Numbered from the stretch's first letter, positions 38,801 through 48,598 are shown. The stretch: 64,000 nt of DNA from Halomonas daqiaonensis (GCF_900109725.1 NZ_FOBC01000019.1:16178-80177), one strand, 5' to 3'. The notes: generated by a model from the sequence alone, not told the origin. Translations and numbers: made by a program.

Positions 38801-41434
38801 ATGTCAGAACCGCAGCCGACCTATCTGAGTGACTACCGTCCGCCCGCCTACCGTGTGACCCGTACCGAACTGACCTTCGACCTCGACCCGAATGCCACCC
38901 GGGTCAAGGCGCGTCTGCACGTCGAGCGCCACCCGGAGCATCAGCCCGGTGTTCCCTTGGAACTCGACGGCGAGCAGCTGGCACTCAAGGCCATCGCCAT
39001 CGACGGTCAGCCGCTGCAGCCGGACGAGTACGAGGTCGACGAGGCCAGACTGGTCGTGCATCGGGTGCCGGAAGCTTTCCTGCTCGACACCGAGGTCGAG
39101 ATCTCGCCCGACGCTAACACGGCCCTGTCGGGGCTCTACCGCTCGAGCGGCATGTTCTGCACCCAGTGCGAGGCCGAGGGCTTCCGCCGCATTACCTTCT
39201 ATCCGGATCGTCCCGATGTCATGGCCACCTTCTCCACCACTGTGATTGGCCGCGCGGAGCAGGAGCCAGTGCTGCTCTCCAATGGCAACCCGGTGGAACG
39301 TGGCGAGTTGCCCGGCGGTCGCCACTTCGTCACTTGGGAAGACCCGTACCCCAAACCCAGCTACCTGTTCGCCCTCGTGGCCGGTGACCTCAGCAAGGTC
39401 GAGGATCACTTCACTACCGCCAGCGGGCGTGATGTCATCCTGCAGATCTGGGTCGAGGAGGAGAACCTCGACAAGACCGACCATGCCATGGCGTCCCTGA
39501 AGCGTGCCATGCAGTGGGACGAGGAGGCCTACGGCCGGGAATACGACCTCGACCTGTTCATGATCGTGGCGGTCAACGACTTCAACATGGGCGCCATGGA
39601 GAACAAGGGCCTCAACATCTTCAACTCGGCGGCAGTGCTGACGCATCCCCACACCGCCACCGATGCGGCCTTCCAGAGCGTCGAGGGCATTGTCGCCCAC
39701 GAGTACTTCCACAACTGGTCGGGCAACCGGGTCACCTGTCGTGACTGGTTCCAGCTCTCCCTGAAGGAGGGCTTCACGGTGTTCCGTGATCAGTGCTTCT
39801 CGGCGGACACCAACTCGGCGCCGGTCAAGCGCATCGAGGACGTCTCCTTCTTCCGCACCGCGCAGTTCGCCGAGGACGCCGGTCCCACCGCTCACCCGGT
39901 GCGGCCCGACCACTACATCGAGATCGGCAACTTCTACACCCTGACTATCTATGAGAAGGGTGCCGAGATCGTGCGCATGCTCTCGAACCTGGTGGGGGAG
40001 GAGGCCTTTCGTCGCGGCAGTGACCTCTACTTCGCGCGCTTCGACGGCCAGGCCGTGACCATCGAGGATTTCGTGGACTGCATGGCCGAGGCCTCGGGCC
40101 AGGATCTCTCCCAGTTTATGCTCTGGTACTCCCAGGCGGGTACGCCGGAGATCGACGCCCACGGCGATTACGACTATGCCACCGCCGAGTACCGCCTCAT
40201 CCTGCGTCAGCGAACCCCGGCGACGCCGGGCCAGCCGGACAAGCAGGCCTTGCACATCCCGGTGCATCTGGGCCTGGTGGGTACCAAGTCCGGTCGCGAC
40301 CTGCGGCTGACCCTGGATGGCGAGTCGCTGGGCAGCGACGCGGTGATCCACCTGCGTGAGGAAGAGCAGGAGTTCCTCTTCACCGATGTCAGCGAGGCTC
40401 CGATACCTTCGTTGCTGCGCGGCTTCTCGGCGCCGGTCAGGCTGCACTTCCCCTACGGCCGCGAGGACCTGGCGTTCCTGCAGGCCAAGGACTCCGACGG
40501 CTTCAACCGGTGGGACGCCGGGCAGCGTCTGGCCCTGCTGGCGCTGGAAGACCTGATCGCGGCCCATCGCAATGGCGTCGAGAAGGTGATGGACCCGCGG
40601 GTGGTCGAGGCCTTCCGTAGCCTGCTGGCGGCGGAGGCTGACGACAAGGCAGTGCTGGCCCAGATGCTGACGCTGCCCTCCGAGGCCTACATCGCCGAGC
40701 AGCAGGCACTGGTCGACGTGGATGCCATCCATGCGGCTCGCACCTTCGTCAAGCAACGCCTTGCCTTGGCGCTGCGCGACGACTTCCTGCGGGTCTATGA
40801 GGCGCATGGAATCGACGCTCCCTATGCCCCGGAGCCCGAGCAGATCGCCGCACGTAGCCTGAAGAACGTGGCGCTCTCCTATCTCATGGCCATCGAGGAC
40901 GAGGCCGGGCTCGAACTCGCCCACGAGCAGTTCGAGGCCGACCACAACATGACCGATGTGCGCCATGCGCTGACTCTGCTGGTGCACAGCTCACGCGGTG
41001 ACATCGCCGACCCGGCCCTCAAGGCCTTCGGCGAGAAGTGGGCCCATGACCCGCTGGTGATGGACCAGTGGTTCGCCATCCAGGTCAGCCGCCCGCAGCC
41101 GGACGTACTCGATCGCGTCAAGTTCCTGATGGAGCATCCGGCCTTCTCGTTGAAGAATCCCAACAAGGTACGCGCGTTGATCGGGACGTTCGCCAACCAG
41201 AATCCGGTGAATTTTCACCGCGATGACGGGGCAGGCTATCGGTTGCTCGCCGATACCGTGATCGAGCTCAACCGCCTCAATCCGGAGATCGCCGCCCGCA
41301 TGATCACCCCGCTGACGCGCTGGGCACGCTTCGACGAGACGCGCCAGGAGCTGATGAAGGGAGAACTCGAACGCATCCGCGCGGAGGAGCTCTCACCGAA
41401 TGTCTATGAGGTGGTGGAGAAAGCTCTCGCCTGA
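38801..41434 (+). CDS. pepN: Aminopeptidase N
   Basis: PepN is the main cytoplasmic M1 aminopeptidase. The 877 residues (E. coli 870) contain the exopeptidase motif GAMENKGLNIF and the zinc site HEYFHNW (His300, Glu301, His304) with Glu323 in SLKEGF. The N-terminal beta domain and long C-terminal helical region are complete. The ATG at 38801 has AGGAG upstream and is where similarity starts (YLSDYRPPAYRV). It is a single-gene unit with its own likely promoter. Confidence 0.97.
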   Translation: MSEPQPTYLSDYRPPAYRVTRTELTFDLDPNATRVKARLHVERHPEHQPGVPLELDGEQLALKAIAIDGQPLQPDEYEVDEARLVVHRVPEAFLLDTEVEISPDANTALSGLYRSSGMFCTQCEAEGFRRITFYPDRPDVMATFSTTVIGRAEQEPVLLSNGNPVERGELPGGRHFVTWEDPYPKPSYLFALVAGDLSKVEDHFTTASGRDVILQIWVEEENLDKTDHAMASLKRAMQWDEEAYGREYDLDLFMIVAVNDFNMGAMENKGLNIFNSAAVLTHPHTATDAAFQSVEGIVAHEYFHNWSGNRVTCRDWFQLSLKEGFTVFRDQCFSADTNSAPVKRIEDVSFFRTAQFAEDAGPTAHPVRPDHYIEIGNFYTLTIYEKGAEIVRMLSNLVGEEAFRRGSDLYFARFDGQAVTIEDFVDCMAEASGQDLSQFMLWYSQAGTPEIDAHGDYDYATAEYRLILRQRTPATPGQPDKQALHIPVHLGLVGTKSGRDLRLTLDGESLGSDAVIHLREEEQEFLFTDVSEAPIPSLLRGFSAPVRLHFPYGREDLAFLQAKDSDGFNRWDAGQRLALLALEDLIAAHRNGVEKVMDPRVVEAFRSLLAAEADDKAVLAQMLTLPSEAYIAEQQALVDVDAIHAARTFVKQRLALALRDDFLRVYEAHGIDAPYAPEPEQIAARSLKNVALSYLMAIEDEAGLELAHEQFEADHNMTDVRHALTLLVHSSRGDIADPALKAFGEKWAHDPLVMDQWFAIQVSRPQPDVLDRVKFLMEHPAFSLKNPNKVRALIGTFANQNPVNFHRDDGAGYRLLADTVIELNRLNPEIAARMITPLTRWARFDETRQELMKGELERIRAEELSPNVYEVVEKALA

Positions 41435-41455
41435 GAAAGAGCGATTTGCTGCTTC

Positions 41456-41487
41456 AAAAAACAAGCACCGGCCAGCGGGCGGTGCTT
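41456..41487 (-). terminator. Intrinsic terminator for the 41.5-kb membrane gene
   Basis: On the minus strand AAGCACCG (41487-41480) pairs with CGGTGCTT (41470-41463), followed by G and a T-tract (complement of AAAAAA at 41456-41461). It ends the leftward transcript of the small membrane protein. Confidence 0.75.
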
Positions 41488-41524
41488 TCAGTGCATTAAA
41501 TGCAGCAGCAAATCCTCCGCCCAA

Positions 41525-41812
41525 TCACCGGATCAGCCAGCTGAGCACCGTCACCCCCAGCAGCCACCAGATCAGGGTGGCGAGGATGGCGGTTCGCATC
41601 AGTGCGGCGACGCCTTTCCAAAGTAGCCACAGGCCGATTACCAGCACCACCAGATTGATCAGCGTTAGGGGAATGCCCAGCGAATCGGAAAGGCCTTGCA
41701 TGAAGCTGCGGGCCGCATCGCCGATGCCCGCAAAGAAGCCGGTGAGGCCATCGACGATGAATCGGATGAATTCACCGAAGGCGTTGCCGATGAAGGCGAA
41801 GACGTCGTCCAT
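41525..41812 (-). CDS. Small membrane protein, unknown function
   Basis: The 95-residue protein begins with an amphipathic region of alternating phenylalanine and glycine (FAFIGNAFGEFIRFIVDGLTG) and has one or two strong hydrophobic stretches, LTLINLVVLVIGLWLLW and TAILATLIWWLLGVTVLSWLI. The ATG at 41812 was chosen because the protein character starts there; a GTG at 41872 would add 20 residues. It lies between pepN and the antiporter and has its own terminator. I recognise no family. Confidence 0.6.
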   Translation of the reverse strand: MDDVFAFIGNAFGEFIRFIVDGLTGFFAGIGDAARSFMQGLSDSLGIPLTLINLVVLVIGLWLLWKGVAALMRTAILATLIWWLLGVTVLSWLIR

Positions 41813-41890
41813 GGCTTGGAGTTCCAGAGAAGGGAGAGATCGAGATCGTATGCCGAGTATCGCGAGAAGCACCTCAGGGTGACAAGCCGC

Positions 41891-43489
41891 TTACCCTAGT
41901 TGACTGGCACGGGAGACGACTCCTGCCTCTTCGGCAGCGCTGTCCGCCAGCGCCCGGCCGGCCTCGTCATAGACATGAAAGACCGCATTGGCGCCGAGTT
42001 CGCGGATCGGTTCAATCTCCTCGGGGTATTCCACTACGGCGGTGATCTTGCCCGGGAACTCCCTGGAACGCAGCTGCTTCAGGGCGAAGAGGTTACCGGC
42101 ATGATGAGGCATGGCCAGCACCACCACCTGAACGCCATGGGACATCAGCAGCTTGTCCCAGAAGTCCGAGTCTACGGCGTCACCTTCGAGGATATTGAAG
42201 CCTCGTTCCCCTAGCTTCTTGACGCTCTGGGGATTGCTGTCGATACCCAGGACACGAAGTCCATATTCCTTCTGCAAGCGACGGTAGACGCTACGACCGA
42301 TGCGGCCCATGCCCAGGACGACTGCCTCGGCATCGCCGACCTCGATCGGGCGATCGCTTGGTGAGAGTTCATCCATGTCGATGGGCGGGAGCCGTGGTTC
42401 AAGCCAGCGATAGAGCCGCTCGCTGAAGCCATTGAGTATCGACGAGAACCCGAAACTCAGCGCTACCGCCAGAGAAATCACCACCAGCCATTCCCCCGGG
42501 AGCCAGTTACGTGACACGGCGATGGCGCCCACGATGAGGCCGAACTCCGAGTAGTTGGACAGGCTCAGGGTGGCCAGCAGAGACGTGCGGTGTCTCATCC
42601 GGAAACGCATGAAGATCAGCTGGTAGATCAGGCTCTTCAGCGGCAAGACAAACACCAGCAGCATGGCGATACCGAGCATCTCCGTACTGGGCATCGCCGT
42701 CAGCCCGATGCTCAGGAAGAACCCCACCAGCAACAGCTCCTTAAGGCTGAACATCGAGCGAGCGAGGGTCTGCGCCGCGGGGTGGGGTGCCAGCAGTAGC
42801 CCGATGATCAGGGCCCCCAGGTCGCCCTTCACGCCGACCGATTCGAAGAGGGCATAGCCCAGCACGAGGGCCAGCAGCATGCCAAACAGCATCTGCATTT
42901 CACCATGGCCGAGCCGATCGAGCAGGGCACGCAGTGCGGGTGCCAGGGGGATCAGCAACACCAGGCCCAGGGCCCAGGGGCTGGGTAGTTCCCCGGTGGA
43001 GGCGGTAATGAAGATCACTGCGAAGATGTCCTGCATGATCAACACGCCGATGGCAAGGCGCCCGTAGGCCGTCTGGGTCTCGCTGCGCTTCTCGAGCACC
43101 TTTACCACGAAGACGGTGCTGGAAAACGAGAGCGCGAATCCCAGCAGAGTCAGGGTGTGCCAGCCCGTTCCGTCCAGCAGTCCCAGCCCCAGCCATTTGA
43201 ACAGCGAAAGCAGCGCCACCATCAGTACCGTTGAAGCCAGCATGTGCAGGGAGGCGCCACCCCAGACGTCCCGGCGCAACAGGGTGCGCACGTCGAGCTT
43301 CAGGCCAATGGTGAACAGCAGCAGCGTGACCCCGATGCCTGACAGGGTGTCGAGCAGTGGGGTCTTGTCGTACCCCAGGGCGTTGAGCACAAAGCCGCCA
43401 GCGAGGAAGCCAACCATGGGCGGTAGACGTAGCCCCAGAGCCGCCATGCCGCCAAGAAAGGCGGCGAGAAGAAAGGCCGGTTCGATCAT
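41891..43489 (-). CDS. CPA2 family cation:proton antiporter with TrkA-N domain
   Basis: This 532-residue protein has about twelve membrane helices of the CPA2/KefB type (residues 1-385), then a Rossmann-like RCK domain starting VVLGMGRIGRSVYRRLQKEYG. It resembles E. coli YbaL (558) and would exchange potassium or sodium for protons, gated by a nucleotide or by redox state. No TrkA-C domain follows; after the RCK part only a short tail remains. It is divergent from the YegS-like kinase gene. Confidence 0.9.
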   Translation of the reverse strand: MIEPAFLLAAFLGGMAALGLRLPPMVGFLAGGFVLNALGYDKTPLLDTLSGIGVTLLLFTIGLKLDVRTLLRRDVWGGASLHMLASTVLMVALLSLFKWLGLGLLDGTGWHTLTLLGFALSFSSTVFVVKVLEKRSETQTAYGRLAIGVLIMQDIFAVIFITASTGELPSPWALGLVLLIPLAPALRALLDRLGHGEMQMLFGMLLALVLGYALFESVGVKGDLGALIIGLLLAPHPAAQTLARSMFSLKELLLVGFFLSIGLTAMPSTEMLGIAMLLVFVLPLKSLIYQLIFMRFRMRHRTSLLATLSLSNYSEFGLIVGAIAVSRNWLPGEWLVVISLAVALSFGFSSILNGFSERLYRWLEPRLPPIDMDELSPSDRPIEVGDAEAVVLGMGRIGRSVYRRLQKEYGLRVLGIDSNPQSVKKLGERGFNILEGDAVDSDFWDKLLMSHGVQVVVLAMPHHAGNLFALKQLRSREFPGKITAVVEYPEEIEPIRELGANAVFHVYDEAGRALADSAAEEAGVVSRASQLG

Positions 43490-43634
43490 GCCCGCTCCCT
43501 GTTCAGCATGCTTCGCAAAGACAGGTAGTGTAGGGAAATCGTAAGCTGATTGGCATTCATGATTCGACGTATGCCGTTATATTCGGTATCGGTGTCATGC
43601 TTTGAATAGGACGAAACAGGCGAGAGGAGCGCGA

Positions 43635-44537
43635 ATGGCCAGGTTGATCCTCAATGGCAAGGCGGCGCAGCTGCCGGCGGTGAGGGAGGCGGTGTTTGCC
43701 CGTCGCAAGGCGGGAGACAGCATCGATGTCAGCGTCACCTGGGAGCAGGGTGATGCCGCCTGCATGGCGGAGCAGGCTGGCCACGACGGCGTCGAGCGGG
43801 TGATCGTCGGCGGTGGTGATGGCACGATCAACGAGGTGGTCAATGGCTTGATGAGGCTCTCTCCCGAGCAACGGCCCATCCTGGGAATCTTGCCCCTGGG
43901 CAGCGCCAATGATCTGGCTACCTCGCTGGGGCTGCCGTTGGCCTGCGAATCTGCCCTGGCCTCGGCCCTTCACCTTCCCGAGCGGTATGTCGACGTGCCG
44001 AGACTGGATGACTGGCACTTCCTCAACATGGCCACCTGTGGCTTCGGTGCCGAGATCACCTCCTCCACCCCCAAGGCTCTCAAGCGCCTGCTAGGTGGAG
44101 GTGCCTACTCGCTGATCGGTGCCATCAAGGCCTGGGGCTTTCGGCATTACCCCGGCGTTCTTCGCTGGGAGGGGGGTGAGCGCCGCGCCGAGGTCTTCAT
44201 GCTGGCTATCGGCAATGGCCGCCAGTCGGGCGGTGGACAGGAATTGACGCCACAGGCCACGCTGGACGACGGTCTGCTCGACGTGCTGCTGCTGCATGAT
44301 GTCACCTCCCTGGGACGGCTACGCGCCATGCGCCAAGAGCTGGCGTCGCGTCCCGCCCGGGGCAGCTACGTCGATGCCTTCCGCTCGGACTGGCTGGCCT
44401 TCGAGGCAGAGGAGGAGCTGCCGGTGACTCTGGATGGCGAGCCCGTGCACCGACGGCGGTTTCAGGTGGCCATCAGCCCTGGTGCATTGGCGCTGGCAGT
44501 CCCGCAAGATTGTCCGCTCTTCTCGCACCCGCCATGA
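43635..44537 (+). CDS. yegS: YegS-like lipid kinase
   Basis: The 300-residue protein (E. coli YegS 299) belongs to the diacylglycerol-kinase catalytic family: VGGGDGTINEVVNGLM is the nucleotide-binding loop, and ILPLGSANDLATSLGLP follows. YegS phosphorylates lipids such as phosphatidylglycerol in vitro. The ATG at 43635 has GAGGAG upstream and gives the family length; an upstream start at 43602 is unlikely. It is followed 144 bases later by lemA. Confidence 0.88.
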   Translation: MARLILNGKAAQLPAVREAVFARRKAGDSIDVSVTWEQGDAACMAEQAGHDGVERVIVGGGDGTINEVVNGLMRLSPEQRPILGILPLGSANDLATSLGLPLACESALASALHLPERYVDVPRLDDWHFLNMATCGFGAEITSSTPKALKRLLGGGAYSLIGAIKAWGFRHYPGVLRWEGGERRAEVFMLAIGNGRQSGGGQELTPQATLDDGLLDVLLLHDVTSLGRLRAMRQELASRPARGSYVDAFRSDWLAFEAEEELPVTLDGEPVHRRRFQVAISPGALALAVPQDCPLFSHPP

Positions 44538-44681
44538 GGCAATGTCCCAGGGTCAGGCCTACGCTTTGTCTGAAAACTGCCTGCACTCGCTCATGCGGCG
44601 TTACACTCTGGATTCAGGAACAACGGCTCGGGGGCGAGTGATCAAGGTACTCATCCTCTGTCGGCAAGGAGTCACGACACC

Positions 44682-45278
44682 ATGGACCTATCGCTGATCA
44701 TCCCCGTCGTGCTGGTGGGTGCCCTGCTGATCTACGGCGTCTCCATCTACAATCGCCTGGTGACACTCAAGAATCGCTACCAGAATGCCTTCGCTCAGAT
44801 CGAGGTGCAGCTTAAGCGTCGGCATGACCTGATTCCCAACCTGGTGGAGACCGCCAGGGCCTACATGAGCCACGAGCGCGAGACCCTGCAGGCGGTGACC
44901 GAGGCGCGCAACGCCGCCGAGGTCGGCCTGCGGAATGCCGCGTCGCGCCCCGGCGAGCCAGGTGCCATGGCCGAACTGGCCGGCGCCGAGGATGCGCTGG
45001 GCGCGGCCCTCGGGCGCCTCAACGTGGTGATGGAGGCTTACCCGGACCTCAAGGCCTCCGACAATATGCAACAGCTCTCCGAGACCCTCACCAGCACCGA
45101 GAACCGGGTGGCCTTCGCTCGCCAGGCCTTCAACGATGCGGTGATGCAGTACAACACCTATCGTCAGAGCTTTCCCCCGGTGTTGCTGGCCGGCTCCTTC
45201 GGCCACAAGCAGGATGCGGCCCTGCTGGAGTTCGCCGACAGCGCCGAAATCCAGTCGGCGCCCCGGGTGAGCTTCTGA
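44682..45278 (+). CDS. lemA: LemA family protein
   Basis: The 198 residues start with a membrane anchor (LSLIIPVVLVGALLIYGVSIYN) followed by the conserved YNRLVTLKNRYQNAFAQIEVQLKRRHDLIPNLVETAR. The rest is helical, ending with the family FNDAVMQYNT block. LemA proteins are membrane-bound four-helix bundles of unclear function, often paired with M48 proteases. The next gene, ten bases downstream, is exactly such a protease. Confidence 0.92.
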   Translation: MDLSLIIPVVLVGALLIYGVSIYNRLVTLKNRYQNAFAQIEVQLKRRHDLIPNLVETARAYMSHERETLQAVTEARNAAEVGLRNAASRPGEPGAMAELAGAEDALGAALGRLNVVMEAYPDLKASDNMQQLSETLTSTENRVAFARQAFNDAVMQYNTYRQSFPPVLLAGSFGHKQDAALLEFADSAEIQSAPRVSF

Positions 45279-45288
45279 ACCGGCCCTC

Positions 45289-47208
45289 ATGGACTTCTTC
45301 ACGGCCCAGGATCGCGCCCGTCGCCTGACCGGTCGGCTGGTCCTGCTGCTGGGGCTGGCGGTGGTGGTGCTGATCGTCGTCACTTCCGTGGTGGTGGCCA
45401 TTGCGGTGGTGCTGCTCGATGGGGGTCCCTATACCGGAGCCGCCCTAGAGCGAGCCCTGCAGTCGCGACTGCTTCTCGCGGTGGCGACGGTTGTGATCCT
45501 GGTAGTGGGACTGGGGAGCCTCGTCCGGCACCTGCAACTGCGCGCGGGGGGCAGTGTGGTGGCCGAGGCCCTGGGCGGTCGCCCGCTCAATCTCGAGACT
45601 CGTGATGTCAATGAACGCCAGCTGATCAACCTGGTGGAGGAGATGGCCATTGCCTCCGGCATGCCGGTGCCACTGGTCTATTTGCTGGAGGACCCGGCGA
45701 TCAACGCCTTCGCAGCCGGACACGAGCTCGACGATGTGGCCATCGGCGTCACCCGTGGCGCCATCGAAGCCCTCGACCGCGATCAGCTGCAGGGGGTGAT
45801 CGCCCATGAGTTCAGCCACATCCTCCACGGCGACATGCGGATCAACCTGCGGCTGGTGGCGCTGCTTCACGGCATCCTGGTGATCGGCCTGATCGGTCGC
45901 ATGCTGCTGCATGCCTCGGGTAGTGGACGCCGCATGCGCTCTCGACGGGGCAGGGGACATGCCGCGGTGCTGGGCCTTGGAGCGGCACTGATGGTGGTGG
46001 GTTATGCCGGCACCCTGTGCGGCAATCTGATCAAGGCCGCGGTGAGTCGTCAGCGCGAGTTCCTGGCCGATGCCAGCGCCGTGCAGTACACCCGCAACCC
46101 CGAAGGCATCGGCGGGGCGTTGAAGGTGCTGGCCGCGCACCGCCTTGGTTCGCGGCTGCTGGCCTCTCATGCCGCGGAGTTCAGCCACCTCTATTTTGGC
46201 AGCGGTGTCCGCTCCCTGTCGCGCCTGACCGCCACCCACCCTCCCCTGGAGGCGCGGATTCGCCAGGTCCTGCCGAGCTGGGACGGCAGCCTGCCGCCTC
46301 CTCCGACGATCCGCGTGCCACGGCCCCAGCAGTCTGCTACTCCCACGCCCGGCGGGGCGCAAGGAAGCACCCCTCAGGCCTCGGGGGCGCTGGCCGCGGC
46401 GGTGGTGGCCAGCGTGGGTCGGCCGAGTGCCGAGGATATCGCCCATGCTCGCCGGCGCCTCGGCGAGATCGACGAGCGCCTGTTCGAGGCCGCCCATGAG
46501 CCCTTTGCCGCCCGGGCGCTGGTCTACGGGATCCTGATGGGGGCTGACCCCAGCAGTCGCGAGGCTCAACGCCAGGCGCTGAAGGGCCAGGCGCTGCCCG
46601 AGGTGCTCCGTGAGCTCGAGGTCCTCGACGCTCCCTTGTCGGGATTGGCGCCCGGACAGCGACTGCCACTGATCGAGCTGGCACTGCCGGCACTGCGACA
46701 GCTCTCCGCGGCCCAGCATGCCCGCTTCCAGGCCTGCCTGCGCCGGCTGATGGCCTTGGAGATTCGCGCTGGTGCGCTGCAGTGGGCCCTGCACCGGCTG
46801 GTGATCCAGGGCATTCAGGGGGAGCGGCGAGCTCGTCGTGATCGTCACCTGGCGGACCTGGCCGGACCGCTGTCGCTGCTGCTCTCGACGTTGGCGCGGG
46901 CCGGCCAGCAGGACGAGGAGCAGGCCCGGTCCGCCGTCGAGCGGCTCGCCTCGGTGCTGGGCGTGACCCTGGATTTCGTCAGCGAGCCGGCCCTTGCCAG
47001 CGACCTCGACTGGGCCATGGCACGGCTGGTGCGCCTTGTTCAGGCTGAACGGAGGCCCTTGCTGGTGGCCATGAGCTGCTGTGTAGAGCACGACGGCCGG
47101 ATCGATCCCGAGGAGGCGGAGCTCTTGAGTGTCGTGGCCTGGACGCTGGGTTGTCCGCTGCCGTCCGCGGAACGGTCGGCTGGCCAGGCGGAGACCGGGA
47201 CGGCATGA
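45289..47208 (+). CDS. M48 family membrane metalloprotease with long C-terminal extension
   Basis: The 639-residue protein has two N-terminal helices (about 17-45 and 61-80), the zinc motif HEFSH (His173, Glu174, His177), two more helices near 190-250 and the third ligand in REFLADASAVQ. This much matches HtpX/YcaL-like enzymes of about 300 residues. The remaining 300 or so residues are an alanine- and leucine-rich helical extension. It ends in CCVEHDGRIDPEEAELLSVV, which resembles the acidic repeat of TerB-like domains. It would degrade or survey membrane proteins together with LemA. Confidence 0.85.
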   Translation: MDFFTAQDRARRLTGRLVLLLGLAVVVLIVVTSVVVAIAVVLLDGGPYTGAALERALQSRLLLAVATVVILVVGLGSLVRHLQLRAGGSVVAEALGGRPLNLETRDVNERQLINLVEEMAIASGMPVPLVYLLEDPAINAFAAGHELDDVAIGVTRGAIEALDRDQLQGVIAHEFSHILHGDMRINLRLVALLHGILVIGLIGRMLLHASGSGRRMRSRRGRGHAAVLGLGAALMVVGYAGTLCGNLIKAAVSRQREFLADASAVQYTRNPEGIGGALKVLAAHRLGSRLLASHAAEFSHLYFGSGVRSLSRLTATHPPLEARIRQVLPSWDGSLPPPPTIRVPRPQQSATPTPGGAQGSTPQASGALAAAVVASVGRPSAEDIAHARRRLGEIDERLFEAAHEPFAARALVYGILMGADPSSREAQRQALKGQALPEVLRELEVLDAPLSGLAPGQRLPLIELALPALRQLSAAQHARFQACLRRLMALEIRAGALQWALHRLVIQGIQGERRARRDRHLADLAGPLSLLLSTLARAGQQDEEQARSAVERLASVLGVTLDFVSEPALASDLDWAMARLVRLVQAERRPLLVAMSCCVEHDGRIDPEEAELLSVVAWTLGCPLPSAERSAGQAETGTA

Positions 47209-47248
47209 TGAAGGCTCCTGACCCTCATACCATTCGGAGGACACCGTA

Positions 47249-47677
47249 ATGCTCACTCCCTTCCACCTGGCCGTACAGGTCCGCGACCTGGCCGAGGCGC
47301 GGCGCTTCTACGGTGAGTTGCTGGGCTGTCCGGAAGGTCGCGCCAGCGATACCTGGATCGATTTCAATCTCTATGGCCACCAGTTCGTCTGTCACCTGAA
47401 CCCTGCCCTGAGGGAGAAGGGAATCGACGATCACCGCAACCCGGTGGATGGCCATGGCGTGCCGGTGCCACACTTTGGAGTGGTGCTGGAGATGGCCGAT
47501 TGGGAGGCCCTGGTCGACCGCCTCACCGCGGCAGGGGTGCGCTTCGAGATCGAGCCCTATATCCGCTTCCGTGGTGAACCCGGCGAGCAGGCCACCATGT
47601 TCTTCCGGGACCCAAGCGGCAATGCCATCGAATTCAAGGCGTTCCGTGACATCGCCGGTCAGTTGTTTGCCACCTGA
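47249..47677 (+). CDS. VOC family (glyoxalase/dioxygenase-like) protein
   Basis: This is a 142-residue vicinal-oxygen-chelate protein with two beta-alpha-beta modules. The first starts [23 protein letters not shown] and contains the first metal histidine, the second has [16 protein letters not shown], and [15 protein letters not shown] supplies the late glutamate. Metal ligands are present, so it is probably an active lyase, dioxygenase or isomerase of unknown substrate. It follows the M48 gene by 40 bases. Confidence 0.85.
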   Translation: MLTPFHLAVQVRDLAEARRFYGELLGCPEGRASDTWIDFNLYGHQFVCHLNPALREKGIDDHRNPVDGHGVPVPHFGVVLEMADWEALVDRLTAAGVRFEIEPYIRFRGEPGEQATMFFRDPSGNAIEFKAFRDIAGQLFAT

Positions 47678-47747
47678 GGCGCGACGTCGCCTTGCGGCAG
47701 CGGAGCCGCTCTGGTGCAATATCGACCCTTTCGTCAGGAGCAAGAGA

Positions 47748-48527
47748 ATGGCAATGAAACCCTGGATACCGCTGATTGCGGCCATGGCGCTGGCCATCGG
47801 ACTCGCCGGTTGCGGTAATGGTGATGACGAGCCTGCTCCGGCCGAGATCGAAGAGACGCAGGAAGAGCCCTCTCAGCCTGTCGCCGACGTGGAAGAAGAA
47901 CCAGCGGCCGCCCAACAGGCCGAGTCGCCCACGGACGATCAGCCTGCCACGGCGGATGACATGGATGTCGCGGACGAGATGGATGTCGACACCGAGGGTG
48001 AGATAGACCTCGAGGCCGAGGGTGACGTGGACGCCGAGGCCGAGACCCTGGGCGAGTCACCGGCCGATACCTTGGATGAGGGTGCCGCCCTGCCCGGCGA
48101 GACGACCCGCTCCGATGTCGATGACATCATCGAGGAGACCGAGCGGCGCTTCGAGGAAGCCAGCCGTCGTATCGACGAGCAGTTCGAGAGCGCCGAGGAA
48201 GGGACGCCCGAACTCGAGCCCATGGAGGGGTCGCCCGAGTTCGAGCCTATGGAGTCACCGGAGCTCGAGCCCATGGAATCGTCCGATATCGAGTCGGATA
48301 TCGGGATCGACGTGTCGCCCGGCAGTGATCTGGATGAGCAGGAGGCATTGCCAGGGGAGAGTACCAGCTCGGACATCGACGCGATCCTCGAGGAAACCGA
48401 GAAGCGCTTCGAAGAGGCGAGCCGCAGGATCGACGAGCAGTTCGAGGAGGCGGAGCAGCGGGCACCGGGGGCATCGTCGGAACTCGATACGCTCGAACTC
48501 GATAACACGGACGGCTCCGGCAATTGA
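47748..48527 (+). CDS. Acidic repeat lipoprotein, unknown function
   Basis: The 259-residue protein has a lipoprotein signal ending in LAGC (Cys22); Gly follows the cysteine, so sorting to the outer membrane is expected. The mature part is very rich in Glu, Asp, Ser and Pro. A 39-residue module occurs twice (114-152 and 200-238), each starting ALPGE and containing FEEASRRIDEQFE. Between them is a short ELEPME-type repeat three times (155-176). The modules look like amphipathic helices, the rest disordered. The ATG at 47748 has AGGAG upstream. No homologue is recognised; it follows the VOC gene. Confidence 0.72.
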   Translation: MAMKPWIPLIAAMALAIGLAGCGNGDDEPAPAEIEETQEEPSQPVADVEEEPAAAQQAESPTDDQPATADDMDVADEMDVDTEGEIDLEAEGDVDAEAETLGESPADTLDEGAALPGETTRSDVDDIIEETERRFEEASRRIDEQFESAEEGTPELEPMEGSPEFEPMESPELEPMESSDIESDIGIDVSPGSDLDEQEALPGESTSSDIDAILEETEKRFEEASRRIDEQFEEAEQRAPGASSELDTLELDNTDGSGN

Positions 48528-48568
48528 GGCGTCCTCTCGTGAGGTTCCCTGCAAATACGCCCGGTATG

Positions 48569-48598
48569 AAAAAGGCCCACCGAATGGTGGGCCTTTCC
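48569..48598. terminator. Bidirectional terminator between the lipoprotein and csp genes
   Basis: AAAGGCCCACC (48571-48581) pairs with GGTGGGCCTTT (48586-48596) around a GAAT loop. On the minus strand it ends in TTTTTC, a good terminator for csp; on the plus strand it ends the lipoprotein transcript. Confidence 0.85.

Noticed and set aside
38804..40987. A 727-codon open frame antisense to pepN
   Set aside because: Same effect as above; pepN has intact catalytic motifs in its frame and the antisense product has no recognisable domain.
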